A stretch of 64,000 bases of DNA, taken from positions 62,001-126,000 of the forward strand of contig NZ_CP133149.1 of NCBI RefSeq assembly GCF_036488675.1, written 5' to 3'. The first letter of the stretch is position 1. Each line of letters begins with the position of its first letter. This DNA comes from Sinorhizobium chiapasense. GTDB taxonomy: Bacteria > Pseudomonadota > Alphaproteobacteria > Rhizobiales > Rhizobiaceae. The notes beneath the pieces are model-generated. The model searched no databases, was not told where the DNA came from, and saw nothing but the letters and a program-made list of their open reading frames with translations. Both the position numbers and the translations under genes were made by a program. Positions 17,650-26,041 of the stretch are shown piece by piece.

Positions 17650-17930
17650 GCGCTAGATTGGTCGCCGCCTATCTCGGCGCTGTCATGGGGGCTGGCCCCG
17701 ATGACCTGCTTGGCGCAGCGATCTGCTTAGTCGCGATCTCTCTGCCTGGATTCTTGCTGCTCTTGGGCGCGTTGCCGTTCTGGGACAGCCTACGGAAGCG
17801 CCCGATGGCTCAAGGCGCCATGCGTGGCGCGAACGCTGCCGTAGTCGGCATTCTCGGCGCGCGCTATCCCGACTTCGACGGCTGCGAGGAATGGCTTGTT
17901 GATGGTATGGTTGGCTGCCGCATCTGATCC
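17650..17930 (+). pseudogene. chromate transporter (ChrA) fragment
   Basis: About 75 residues match the internal C-terminal half of ChrA: GAAICLVAISLPGFLLLLGA, LPFWDSLRKRP and AMRGANAAVVGILGA. The N-terminal half of the transporter is absent, and the frame diverges after ILGA. It is a truncated remnant of a chromate/sulfate-type membrane transporter. Confidence 0.75.
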
Positions 17931-17988
17931 CGTGCCGGCTGTACTTGCGGTTTCCGCAACGCAATTTGTTTCGGATCGAGGTTCAATC

Positions 17989-18390
17989 ATGATCGACAAC
18001 CGCCTCACCATCCTGAACCTATACGAGTTGAGGGGGGCGCCGGAAGCCTTTGAGATCGCCGTAAGCGCACTGGCAACGCGGGTCGAAGCCGAAGGTCATC
18101 CGGGAGTCCTGTCCTACAGGTTCTTCGTGAACGCGTCGGAGAGGACGGCGCGCGGCGTCATCGACTACAAGGATCCTGACGCTTGGATCGGGCACCACGA
18201 CATCGCCATGAACTGGCCCGAAATGACCGCGTTGCATGCAGCGGCGACGTTGGCGGAAGTCATCTTTCTCGGCCGGCTGACATCCGAAATCCAGGCCTGG
18301 ATTGAAAGCTCGGCCCTGACGGCGCGAGTTCGCGCCGGGAACATTTTTGCAGGCGGGTTCCAGAGGCTGAGTGGCCGGTCGGACGAATGA
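17989..18390 (+). CDS. small ABM-like (antibiotic monooxygenase fold) protein
   Basis: A 133-residue protein starting MIDNRLTILNLYELRGAPEA. The pattern of alternating strands, GHPGVLSYRFFVNASERTAR and then DYKDPDAWIGHHDIAMNWPE, fits the dimeric ferredoxin-like ABM/YgiN superfamily of cofactor-less monooxygenases. The family assignment is by fold pattern only. The ATG at 17989 has GAGG upstream. A longer frame from 17896 runs through the ChrA remnant and is rejected. Confidence 0.65.
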   Translation: MIDNRLTILNLYELRGAPEAFEIAVSALATRVEAEGHPGVLSYRFFVNASERTARGVIDYKDPDAWIGHHDIAMNWPEMTALHAAATLAEVIFLGRLTSEIQAWIESSALTARVRAGNIFAGGFQRLSGRSDE

Positions 18391-18506
18391 CCGGATGGGA
18401 TCAACTTGCGCCGTAGGGCAAGCAAATCCCGATGCTTGCAACAAGTCGAACTTTCGCCTCAGCAGGCGAGCGGGCGGCGCTTCGAATTGAGGCGCCGCCT
18501 TGAGTG

Positions 18507-18753
18507 CTACAGCTCCACTTGCTCAGAAATGGCCAGGGCGTCGTCCACCTCTATTCCGAGGTACTGCACGGTGCTCTCCAGCTTCTTGTGGCCGAGCAGG
18601 AGCTGGACGGCGCGCAGATTGCCTGTCTTCTTGTAAATGTGGGCCGCCTTCGTCCTCCTCATCGAATGTGTGCCGTAGCGCTTGGGATCAAGCCCGATGC
18701 TCGACACCCACCGTTCGACGATCCTGCCATACTGACGCGTCGACAGGTGCGGC
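18507..18753 (-). pseudogene. tyrosine recombinase (integrase) C-terminal fragment
   Basis: The last ~82 residues of a phage-type integrase: HLSTRQYGRIVERWVSSIGL, YGTHSMRRTKAAHIYKK (HxxR motif) and LLLGHKKLESTVQYLGIE, containing the second histidine and the nucleophile tyrosine. An in-frame TAG at the CTAG at 18753-18756 cuts off the rest, and no upstream catalytic domain is found. It is a relic of a genomic-island or integrative-element integrase and marks an old junction. Confidence 0.85.
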
Positions 18754-18756
18754 TAG

Positions 18757-18906
18757 GCCTGGCGGTTTGTCAGCGTCCAGCAGGAGGTTACGAAACTGGC
18801 GCTCACGGCGATCGACTATCCGCCGATGCAAGATCCAGCCTCGTTCAACCTCGATGCTGTGAAGAAGCAGATCGAAGCAGCAATCAAGAACAAACCAGGC
18901 AACTAA
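18757..18906 (+). pseudogene. probable arylsulfatase C-terminal remnant
   Basis: Fifty residues start AWRFVSVQQEVTKLALTAID, then YPPMQDPASFNLDAVKKQIE, and end at a TAA. The spacing of WRF-x-QQ and PPxQxPASFNLD resembles the extreme C-terminus of bacterial type I arylsulfatases. The rest of the gene is missing: the fragment begins exactly at the junction with the integrase remnant. The assignment rests on family memory and is moderate. Confidence 0.45.
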
Positions 18907-19104
18907 TCGATCAAGGGAGGCGGGCGGCCGGCAAAGCCGCCCGCCTCCCTAATCACCATGGTTTCCCGGCTTTCAGACATAATGACCGCTATGGCCATCA
19001 GGTGCTGTCCAGGCACAGACTAGGCAATGTCCGCAAATTCAGGACAAGCAGAAATCTACGGAAGGCCTGTCCAAAGCGGGTTTGCAGGTCCTCCGCCTTC
19101 GCTT

Positions 19105-20082
19105 TCATTCTCTCGTGACGGCTCGGATGCCCTGTGTCTTAGCTAAGGTGACCGATGGCAGCTCTCCGAACTGGCGACGGTAGACCGCGGCGAAGCGGCC
19201 GAAATGCGTGAACCCGTACAGCGCGGCGACCGCCGTAACGCTTATCTCCTTTTCGGGATTCAGCAGCGAACGATGCGCCGCGTTGAGACGCAGCTCGGCA
19301 AGCAGTGTCGCAGGCGGACGACCGAAGGCCTCTACGCAACTCAGATAAAGGGTGCGTTCCCTTGCGCCGACCAGCGCGCACAGTTCGGTGATATTGGGAG
19401 GATCGTTGAGCCGTTCGCGCAGCAATGACAACACGGCCCGCGCGATTCGGGCACGGCTGTGGAGAGGCTCGATGACTTCGGCGGACGGGATCATGCCGAG
19501 GATGACTTCGAATATCTGCGATTCGACATTCTGAAGGCTGCGTTCTCCGAACAGGTCGTCGGATCCGGTCGTCAACGCTTTCAGTAGGCAGGATAGCGTC
19601 TCGGCCCGCTGCGTCATTTCGGCGGCCGGAACCTGCCAGCGCGGCGACGGCAGGTCGACGTCCAGACTTTCGATGCCTCGCCGCACCTGCACCCAGTGAT
19701 CAATCGACCGAGTGGGCAGCACGACGATCATGAGCGCGGTTGGTCCTGTCGCGGTAAAGCCGACATCGTCACGCGAGGTGGCAGCGAGGAGTTGGCCTGG
19801 AGGCGCCGGCCTTCGGCGGACATGCAGCGAGCCTTCGGCGAAAAGCGGCAGGCCGAATACCCAAGTGCCGGCCGGCGCGCAGCCGCGCTGCAGCACCCCC
19901 GGCGACCAGCTCTCGCGCCCCAACTGCACGTCGCCCATCAGGAACTGCGTCAACCGGCCCTCGAAGCGGCCGCGACCGATTTGCTCATAATGCTGGTCCC
20001 ATGCGAGCGCGCTCGCCGCCAAGGCGTCGATATCGTCGAAGCGGTCTTCGACGACTTGGGGTGCGGGCGGCAGTTGGACCAT
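19105..20082 (-). CDS. AraC family transcriptional regulator
   Basis: A 325-residue regulator. The N-terminal ~210 residues are the ligand-sensing part, without a recognisable cupin motif. The C-terminal ~100 residues form the double helix-turn-helix: ITELCALVGARERTLYLSCV, then the AraC signature ISVTAVAALYGFTHFGRFAA and YRRQFGELPS. It is divergent from the 20262 membrane-protein gene, with two 17-base direct repeats in the intergenic space, and probably controls that operon (membrane protein, small protein, DUF1254). Confidence 0.92.
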   Translation of the reverse strand: MVQLPPAPQVVEDRFDDIDALAASALAWDQHYEQIGRGRFEGRLTQFLMGDVQLGRESWSPGVLQRGCAPAGTWVFGLPLFAEGSLHVRRRPAPPGQLLAATSRDDVGFTATGPTALMIVVLPTRSIDHWVQVRRGIESLDVDLPSPRWQVPAAEMTQRAETLSCLLKALTTGSDDLFGERSLQNVESQIFEVILGMIPSAEVIEPLHSRARIARAVLSLLRERLNDPPNITELCALVGARERTLYLSCVEAFGRPPATLLAELRLNAAHRSLLNPEKEISVTAVAALYGFTHFGRFAAVYRRQFGELPSVTLAKTQGIRAVTRE

Positions 20083-20104
20083 AGGTGGCTATGCCTATCG
20101 GAAA

Positions 20105-20121
20105 TTGCAGGATGCTGATAG
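20105..20121. promoter_or_regulatory. 17-bp direct repeat, putative AraC operator, copy 1
   Basis: TTGCAGGATGCTGATAG recurs at 20135-20151 with one mismatch, exactly 30 bases later, which puts both copies on nearly the same DNA face. The pair lies 23 bases upstream of the AraC regulator start and upstream of the divergent operon. Tandem direct half-sites are the usual arrangement for AraC-type activators. Confidence 0.6.
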
Positions 20122-20134
20122 CCTAACACCGTTT

Positions 20135-20151
20135 TTGCAGGATGCGGATAG
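20135..20151. promoter_or_regulatory. 17-bp direct repeat, putative AraC operator, copy 2
   Basis: TTGCAGGATGCGGATAG is the second tandem copy, differing from the first at one position (T to G at base 12). It lies about 110 bases before the ATG of the 20262 gene, a plausible activator distance. Confidence 0.6.
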
Positions 20152-20261
20152 TCGTTTTCCGGCGAAGGGATACTCTTGGCGGTGCCGGTTCTCGCGGTAC
20201 GGTCACTCACCGATATGCTGGAGCCGGACTTGGCGACAAACGAATGCGCAGGGAGTCGGCG

Positions 20262-20807
20262 ATGAGCAACGCGGCTATTGCAATTGACGGCCAAACCGCT
20301 GTCACGCCTACGGCGCTAAGCTGGAAATTCATCCACTGGGGTCTGGGGCTGTTCATTACAGGATTCGTGACCGGATTCATCCCGATCGCCCACTACATCC
20401 ATGGGGCCTTGGCCGGAGACGTCGGTCCGGTCTTTCTGAAAAACATGACACTCTGGTGGGGCTGTCCGGCTATACTGGCGGAATTGACCCTCAAGACTGG
20501 CGGCCTTGGCATGATTGCCATCGGGCTTTGCTATCTGGCCATAGTGCGGCAGGGCCCGTCCCCGGACATTTCCAGGCATGAGCGCATTGCGCCCACGCTT
20601 TGCGCATACGGCCTGATCGCCGAACTCGTGACCGCTGGGGTTGGCTATGCGGTTCTTAATTATTTCTGGCCGAATTTCTTTTTCGAGCCGGTACAAGCTG
20701 GCAAGAACATTTGGCTTGTGGCGCAGGGACTCAGCATAGCCGTCTACGTGGTCGGCACCTGTTATGCGTTCGCCGGGATCCGCAGGGCATCGCGCGAATT
20801 TCGATGA
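20262..20807 (+). CDS. four-helix integral membrane protein
   Basis: A 181-residue protein with about four hydrophobic helices: GLGLFITGFVTGFIPIAHYI, a second around GMIAIGLCYLAIV, a third near ELVTAGVGYAVLNYF, and NIWLVAQGLSIAVYVVGTCY. No family is recognised. ATG at 20262 with GGGAG upstream is preferred; the longer frame from 20142 begins inside the operator repeat. It is the first gene downstream of the putative AraC operators. Confidence 0.7.
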   Translation: MSNAAIAIDGQTAVTPTALSWKFIHWGLGLFITGFVTGFIPIAHYIHGALAGDVGPVFLKNMTLWWGCPAILAELTLKTGGLGMIAIGLCYLAIVRQGPSPDISRHERIAPTLCAYGLIAELVTAGVGYAVLNYFWPNFFFEPVQAGKNIWLVAQGLSIAVYVVGTCYAFAGIRRASREFR

Positions 20808-20839
20808 CACTTGTCAGGCAGCTTGTTCACGGAGGGCTT

Positions 20840-20995
20840 ATGATGACCAGTCGAAACCTTCACGCCGTTACCCAACCATCACACCCACTTCTTCCGAGGT
20901 GGGTGTGGCAAGAACGACGGCTACTTGCTTGGATAGGCGGCATCGCAGCCGGTGCTCTTTGGATTTATTCGGGCATGCCAATGATTTGCCATTGA
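20840..20995 (+). CDS. small single-helix membrane protein
   Basis: A 51-residue protein starting MMTSRNLHAVTQPSHPLLPR and ending in one hydrophobic helix (LAWIGGIAAGALWIYSGM). It follows CGGAGGGCTT, a good ribosome-binding site, and lies between two genes of the AraC-linked operon. A perfect 9-bp stem (CACACCCAC / GTGGGTGTG, 20880-20907) lies within its reading frame and may affect mRNA structure. Confidence 0.55.
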   Translation: MMTSRNLHAVTQPSHPLLPRWVWQERRLLAWIGGIAAGALWIYSGMPMICH

Positions 20996-21041
20996 GCGGT
21001 GATGCCCCCGACAGAATGACAATGAAAGGGGAGACGACACT

Positions 21042-22661
21042 ATGAAGCAGTTTTCTAGACTTCTTTTATCCGTCGCGTCCTGCGCCGCGCTGGCATGGCC
21101 TCAAATGGCTGCGGCCCAGGCTGCCTCAATCCCGCCTTCGCTCGTCACGCCGGACGAGGTCGAGACCAGTATCGGTACGCTCGAATTCAAGGACGGTGTA
21201 CCGACGGCCGAAACGGCGCAGAAGGTCTACGACACGCTAGACTTCACCAATGCCCTCAGCGCCTACAACAACAGCTTCCGCGGCGCCTCGGCCCTGGCGA
21301 TTGTCAAGGGGATTGAGGAAATCGGCGCCAAGCCTGGCGATGTCGTCATCTTCTCCGACCTTATGGATTCGAACTCGCTCTTCCTGACGGCGAATGCCGA
21401 CACGATTTACTACTTCACCACGCTCGATCTGAGCAATGGCCCGGTGGTAGTCGAGCAGCCGTCGAACGCTGTCGGCACCATCAACGACCTGTGGTTCTCC
21501 TGGATCATCGACATCGGCGGCCCCGGCCCCGACCGTGGGCTCGGCGGCAAGTACCTGATCGTCGGGCCGGATTATGACGGCCCCTTGCCAGAGGGCGGCT
21601 ACTTTGTCGCCCATTCGAAGACTAACCTCGCCCTCTACGCCGCGCGGGCCTATCTCGTCGATAACGACCCCAAACCGACCGTGAAGAACGTCAAAGAGAA
21701 CCTTAAGATCTACCCCTATCAGCCGGGCTCCTGGGGCACGAGCATCGCCCAGGCTCTTGAGGGAACCGTTCGCATCGCTGGCGAACCGAAGATCCCCGAG
21801 ACGACCTTCATCGAGGGCAGCGGGCTGTCGTTCAACACCATCCCGCCCAGCGACTACGGCTTCTTCGAGTTGATCAACGAAAACGTCCAAAGCCAGCCCG
21901 CCACCAGCTATGACGTGGAACTCGCCGGGCAGCTTGCCGCAATCGGGATTGTGCACGGCAAGGAATTCGCGCCCGACGACCGGATGAAGAAGATCCTGTC
22001 GGACGCGGCTGCGTTCGGCCAGGCAACCGGCCGGGCGCTCAATTGGCGCTATGCCATGCAGCACCCCGATTGGGCCCTTTACGAAGGTTCGCAGTGGGGC
22101 AGCATGCTGTGGGAAGGCGGCGCGTTCTTCGAGACGCCGCCGCCGCTCTTCGAACAGGGCAGGTTCAAGCCGCTTCCGCCGACCGGCGCCCGCACCCTCG
22201 ATTCACGCACGGCCTTCTACTACGGCTACACGCTCGACTCGCCCGGCATGATCATGCGCATTCCGGGCGTGGGCTCACAGTATCTGATGGGCTTCCTCGA
22301 TGCCGAAGGAAACCCCTATGACGGCGCAAGGACCTACAAGGTGACATTGCCCAAGGACATCCCGGCCGAAGCCTTCTGGTCCCTCACGCTCTACGACAAC
22401 CAAACGCGCTCGATGTTGCAGACGCCGCAAAAGTATCCGCGCGCCGGCAGCCAGAGCTATCCCTCGCCCGCCGCCGAGGCTGCCGCCGACGGCACGACCA
22501 CCGTGTGGTTCGGTCCGACGCAGCCCGAAGGCGTCGCGCCCGGCAACTGGATCCAGACAGATCCGGAGAAGGGCTGGTTCACGCTCCTGCGCCTATACAG
22601 CCCGCTGGAGCCGTTCTTCACCAAGGAGTGGAGACCGAGCGAGATCGAACTCGTGAAGTAA
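21042..22661 (+). CDS. exported DUF1254/DUF1214 protein
   Basis: A 539-residue periplasmic protein. A Sec signal (LLLSVASCAALAWPQMAAAQA) is followed by the DUF1254 domain (about 70-220, TANADTIYYFTTLDLSNGPV) and the C-terminal DUF1214 domain (FWSLTLYDNQTRSMLQTPQK, then PEKGWFTLLRLYSPLEPFF). Length is typical. The family is of unknown reaction but frequent in soil bacteria, sometimes near transport and catabolic genes. ATG follows AAAGGGGAG. It is the last gene of the AraC-linked group, with a strong hairpin after the stop. Confidence 0.92.
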   Translation: MKQFSRLLLSVASCAALAWPQMAAAQAASIPPSLVTPDEVETSIGTLEFKDGVPTAETAQKVYDTLDFTNALSAYNNSFRGASALAIVKGIEEIGAKPGDVVIFSDLMDSNSLFLTANADTIYYFTTLDLSNGPVVVEQPSNAVGTINDLWFSWIIDIGGPGPDRGLGGKYLIVGPDYDGPLPEGGYFVAHSKTNLALYAARAYLVDNDPKPTVKNVKENLKIYPYQPGSWGTSIAQALEGTVRIAGEPKIPETTFIEGSGLSFNTIPPSDYGFFELINENVQSQPATSYDVELAGQLAAIGIVHGKEFAPDDRMKKILSDAAAFGQATGRALNWRYAMQHPDWALYEGSQWGSMLWEGGAFFETPPPLFEQGRFKPLPPTGARTLDSRTAFYYGYTLDSPGMIMRIPGVGSQYLMGFLDAEGNPYDGARTYKVTLPKDIPAEAFWSLTLYDNQTRSMLQTPQKYPRAGSQSYPSPAAEAAADGTTTVWFGPTQPEGVAPGNWIQTDPEKGWFTLLRLYSPLEPFFTKEWRPSEIELVK

Positions 22662-22696
22662 AGTCGGCGGCGAGCGTAGCAGCGCGCGACGTCAAG

Positions 22697-22718
22697 GGAT
22701 CGGCCACCTGGCCGATCC
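22697..22718 (+). terminator. terminator hairpin after DUF1254 gene
   Basis: GGATCGGCCA-CC-TGGCCGATCC is a perfect inverted repeat 36 bases after the stop, followed by TGTTCATT. It probably ends transcription of the AraC-linked operon. Confidence 0.6.
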
Positions 22719-22800
22719 TGTTCATTGCCGAACGTCAATCTAGTGTCCGCAGTAAATCCAAAACTTGCAGGTGGACTTGCTTCGACAAAAAGTCCGCAAC

Positions 22801-22829
22801 GGGTCGAGAATTCGCCTTCATCAGGGTCG
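22801..22829. repeat. 29-bp direct repeat, copy 2
   Basis: Matches 174-202 at 28 of 29 positions in the same orientation. It lies in the gap between the DUF1254 terminator and the type IV secretion operon, so the two copies flank the whole 0.2-22.8 kb accessory block. Confidence 0.6.
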
Positions 22830-22922
22830 TGAGTGGGTCAGTTCGAGACGTTCGCCAACCCTTCGTCTGGCTCCGGTCCAGGCTGTGTAATACAGCCAGG
22901 GGTCGGAAGCGGTCTCCGAAAG

Positions 22923-25016
22923 CTATTCGGCCGGGACATCAACTTCGACGGGATCAGGCACAGTCGTGCTGAAGATGTCCATGATGTTGCGGCGCTTGGT
23001 CGGAGACTTGTCGCCAAGCTTCTCAGCTGTCGTCTCGACCACTTCCTTGAGCTGCGCGGCCTTTGGTTTGAGGCCCTCCTCGATGGCCTTTATCCGGGCT
23101 TCCATTGCATCGAGGCTTGCAGATGCTTCCGCACCACCAGTGTTTGCAGCCTTATGCTTCGGGCGCAGCGCCTTTTTATTGACGGTGCGTTTGGCAGGTG
23201 CTGCAGCTTTCTCATCTGCCGCAGGTTCTGCCTTGACCGGAGCTGCCTCCGCCGCGGCGGCCGTCAAAGGCTTCTCCTCCGTCACTGGCGCCGGCGAGGG
23301 AATTTCGACGGAAGGATATCGCCCCTTGGCATATTCTGGAGTTGTCGCCGGAACGGGCTTCGGTGACAGATAATCGACTTCCGGCACTTGCGGAATGTTA
23401 GCCTGAGAAAACGCCTCGGCTGATTTGAAGGGCTGTGTTTGGAAGAAGCGAAGCTTTTCCCCGAAGATCGGCCGTTGTCCTTCGATGAGCAGGATCATCT
23501 TATTCTCCGGCATTTGCCGGACCTCCTGCGGCATCATCAGATCGCGTTCGCGAATCTGCTCTACCTTCGTGCGGCGAGGCAGGCCCATCAGTTCGATCGT
23601 GCGGGATTCCGATTGGTAGCGGATCGTGCGCTTTCCGAGCGCGCGGGATGCGTACTCGGCTGTGGCCTGGTCGTTGGCGCCGAGGACGAGCTGATAGCCA
23701 CAATTGCCGAGCAGGGAATGGCGGGACGTTTCTCCGTAGATCTCGTCGAGGTTCTTCAGATCCTGGATTATGAATGCGAGTTTGATGTTATAGCCAGCTA
23801 CATAAGGCAGCTTGGTCATGATCTCGTCCATCCGCTTTAACTGCCGGAACTCGTCGAGCAAAAAGTAGACGGGGAGGGAATTAGGATCGTGCTCGAGCGT
23901 GAGAATATCCATTACCTGCTGCACGAACAGGGTCAGGAGGGGGCGCAGCAGGGTGATGTCGGTGATGTTCGGCGCCAGGTAGATCGAGATCGGCCGACGC
24001 TTCATTGCGCGAAGATCCATGTCAGTGACATTGGTCGCGGCAACGATCCGCTCATTTTTGAAAGGCCGCATAGCCTTTTGAATGTCCAAGAGAGCAGACG
24101 CGGCGGCCCGTTCCGATAGGGCGATGTAGGAATTGAAGCTCTCGACGGTGAACTTCGAAAGGTAGGGCTCCTTTTCCTTGATGTATTTCATGAGCGCCTG
24201 GAGATCGACGCCACTGTTAAAAAAGGAATTGACCTCGGCGAGGTTGCGCCGGTCTTTGTAGAAGGGGCTCTCCGTGATGTAGCTGATCACCCCGGCAAGG
24301 ACCTGTTGGGCGGTCGCTTGCCACACCGAATTTTCCGATTCGGTGTTCTCGGGCACAAGAATGCTGGCGATGTTTTGAATGTCGGTCGTGCGATTGCCGC
24401 GCTCCGGCCGGATAAAGTCCAGCGGGTTATAGCTGTTGGTCTTTTCGGAGCCAGGCGCGAATAGGAAGACTTGGCTGCCGTTCTGGCGGCGATAACCCGC
24501 CGTCGCCTTGAAGACTTCGCCCTTGAGATCGGTAACGATCATTGAGCCTTCGTGCATCAGCGCATTGGGGATCACATAGCCCGCGCCTTTACCCGAGCGC
24601 GTCGGGCCGATGATCAGATGATGCCGGTCGTCCTTGGTGCGGAGTATGTTCCGCCCGACCCGGCCGAAGATATGGCCCTGTTTGCGGAACCACTTCGCGC
24701 GTCGTAGCGAAGCCATATCCTGAAAGGCGGCATCCCCCAATGGGCTGCTCGTCGGTTTCAGTCCGATGTAGGCGACGAGGCCCGCCACCAGCAGCGCCGG
24801 CACCATCGAACCAAGCGCGACCTTCTGCAGGGCAGGGCTCGTTTTATAATGCCAGAACTGTTGAATCGGAGCGAAGGGATTGCTCGTGATCGTCGTTTCG
24901 AGGATCCGACCGTCCTTGTAGAAGAGCTGAAGCCCCAGGCCGTATCCGAGCATCCAGACAACGAACGCTATCCCGACGCAAAAGAGCAGATAGAAGGCCT
25001 GGAGCTGCTTCGTCAT
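22923..25016 (-). CDS. virD4: VirD4/TraG type IV coupling protein
   Basis: A 697-residue ATPase that docks DNA or protein substrates to the type IV channel at the inner membrane. N-terminal membrane helices (LFCVGIAFVVWMLGYGLGL and a second near residue 75) precede the nucleotide-binding domain. Walker A is GPTRSGKGAGYVIPN near residue 138; Walker B is VYFLLDEFRQL near 385. The C-terminal ~130 residues are a low-complexity Pro/Ala/Glu tail, longer than in classical VirD4, which may recognise substrates. The ATG overlaps the virB11 stop by four bases. It is the last gene of the secretion operon. Confidence 0.95.
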   Translation of the reverse strand: MTKQLQAFYLLFCVGIAFVVWMLGYGLGLQLFYKDGRILETTITSNPFAPIQQFWHYKTSPALQKVALGSMVPALLVAGLVAYIGLKPTSSPLGDAAFQDMASLRRAKWFRKQGHIFGRVGRNILRTKDDRHHLIIGPTRSGKGAGYVIPNALMHEGSMIVTDLKGEVFKATAGYRRQNGSQVFLFAPGSEKTNSYNPLDFIRPERGNRTTDIQNIASILVPENTESENSVWQATAQQVLAGVISYITESPFYKDRRNLAEVNSFFNSGVDLQALMKYIKEKEPYLSKFTVESFNSYIALSERAAASALLDIQKAMRPFKNERIVAATNVTDMDLRAMKRRPISIYLAPNITDITLLRPLLTLFVQQVMDILTLEHDPNSLPVYFLLDEFRQLKRMDEIMTKLPYVAGYNIKLAFIIQDLKNLDEIYGETSRHSLLGNCGYQLVLGANDQATAEYASRALGKRTIRYQSESRTIELMGLPRRTKVEQIRERDLMMPQEVRQMPENKMILLIEGQRPIFGEKLRFFQTQPFKSAEAFSQANIPQVPEVDYLSPKPVPATTPEYAKGRYPSVEIPSPAPVTEEKPLTAAAAEAAPVKAEPAADEKAAAPAKRTVNKKALRPKHKAANTGGAEASASLDAMEARIKAIEEGLKPKAAQLKEVVETTAEKLGDKSPTKRRNIMDIFSTTVPDPVEVDVPAE

Positions 25017-26041
25017 GATTCATCCCGGGCGAAGAAGATCTCAGAGACGCCGCGCTTGCCGCCTTCACGGCGGAGCTGGATGACGATCGGGGTGACCATC
25101 TGGATATACGACATCAGATCCTGCTTCGAAAAACCCGCCGACATGCCGGCTTGCTGCATCATCATGGCGAGCTGTTCATAAGCGCCCATCGGCGTATCGG
25201 CGTGAACCGTCGACATGCTGCCGGGATGGCCGGTGTTGATTGCCCGGAGGAAGGAAAAAGCCTCTGCGCCTCGAATTTCACCGACGAACAGGCGATCCGG
25301 TCGCATGCGCAGCGATGACTCGAGCAGGCTTTGAATGGTCACGTCCGCTGTGCCCTGGTCACCCTTCGACGCGATCAGGTGAACGGCATTTGATTGCGGC
25401 GGGAAGAGCTCTCGCGTGTCCTCGAGCGTGATGATCCGTTCGTGCAGATCGACGCTCTTCAGGCAGGCATTGAGGAAGGTCGTCTTACCGGAGGAAGTGC
25501 CGCCGCTGATGAGGATAGAGACTCGCTTGGTGATCGCGGTGTGGATGAAGTCGTAAATCCGATTGGCGCGCAGATGTCCTATCAGCTCGCGATCGATATC
25601 ACTGAGGCCGCCGACGGCTACAGATACCTTATCGAGCGATCCGTTGTCGCGATACTCCTCGAGCGTGAAGTTATTGACCACCTGCTTGCGGATCGAGATC
25701 GAGCCGCCTTCGGGGGCCGCCGGCGGCAAGACGATCTGGATACGCTCGCCGGTCGGAAGCGCGGCGCTGAGGATCGGCTTGGAGCGGCTGATGAACTGGT
25801 CCGTCGCAGCCGCAACACGCTCGCCGATGTTCTGGATTTCATCACCCGTCAGGGCGTCGATCAGATGATGCTCCATGTAATCGGCGCCAAACCGCTCCAC
25901 ATAGACATGACCCGGTTTGTTGACGGCGATTTCCACCACCCTCGGATCGTCAAGAAATTCCCTGATCGGTTCGAGAGCGCGGTTGAGGAAATAATGCGGA
26001 TCGCGCTTGATCGTAGTGGCGTTACCTGCGGCGACGTTCAC
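25013..26041 (-). CDS. virB11: VirB11 secretion ATPase
   Basis: A 342-residue hexameric ATPase on the cytoplasmic face of the type IV system. It contains Walker A ISGGTSSGKTTFLNACL near residue 185, the Asp box IITLEDTRELF, SSLRMRPDRLFVGEIRGAEA (Walker B/His box) and the GHPGSMSTVHADTP motif. Length is normal. It overlaps virB10 by 20 bases and virD4 by 4 bases, so the genes are co-translated. Confidence 0.96.
   Translation of the reverse strand: MNVAAGNATTIKRDPHYFLNRALEPIREFLDDPRVVEIAVNKPGHVYVERFGADYMEHHLIDALTGDEIQNIGERVAAATDQFISRSKPILSAALPTGERIQIVLPPAAPEGGSISIRKQVVNNFTLEEYRDNGSLDKVSVAVGGLSDIDRELIGHLRANRIYDFIHTAITKRVSILISGGTSSGKTTFLNACLKSVDLHERIITLEDTRELFPPQSNAVHLIASKGDQGTADVTIQSLLESSLRMRPDRLFVGEIRGAEAFSFLRAINTGHPGSMSTVHADTPMGAYEQLAMMMQQAGMSAGFSKQDLMSYIQMVTPIVIQLRREGGKRGVSEIFFARDES

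Noticed and set aside
22662..22922. A relaxase or mobilisation gene next to virD4
   Set aside because: The 260 bases hold a terminator, a direct repeat and no open frame resembling a transfer gene.
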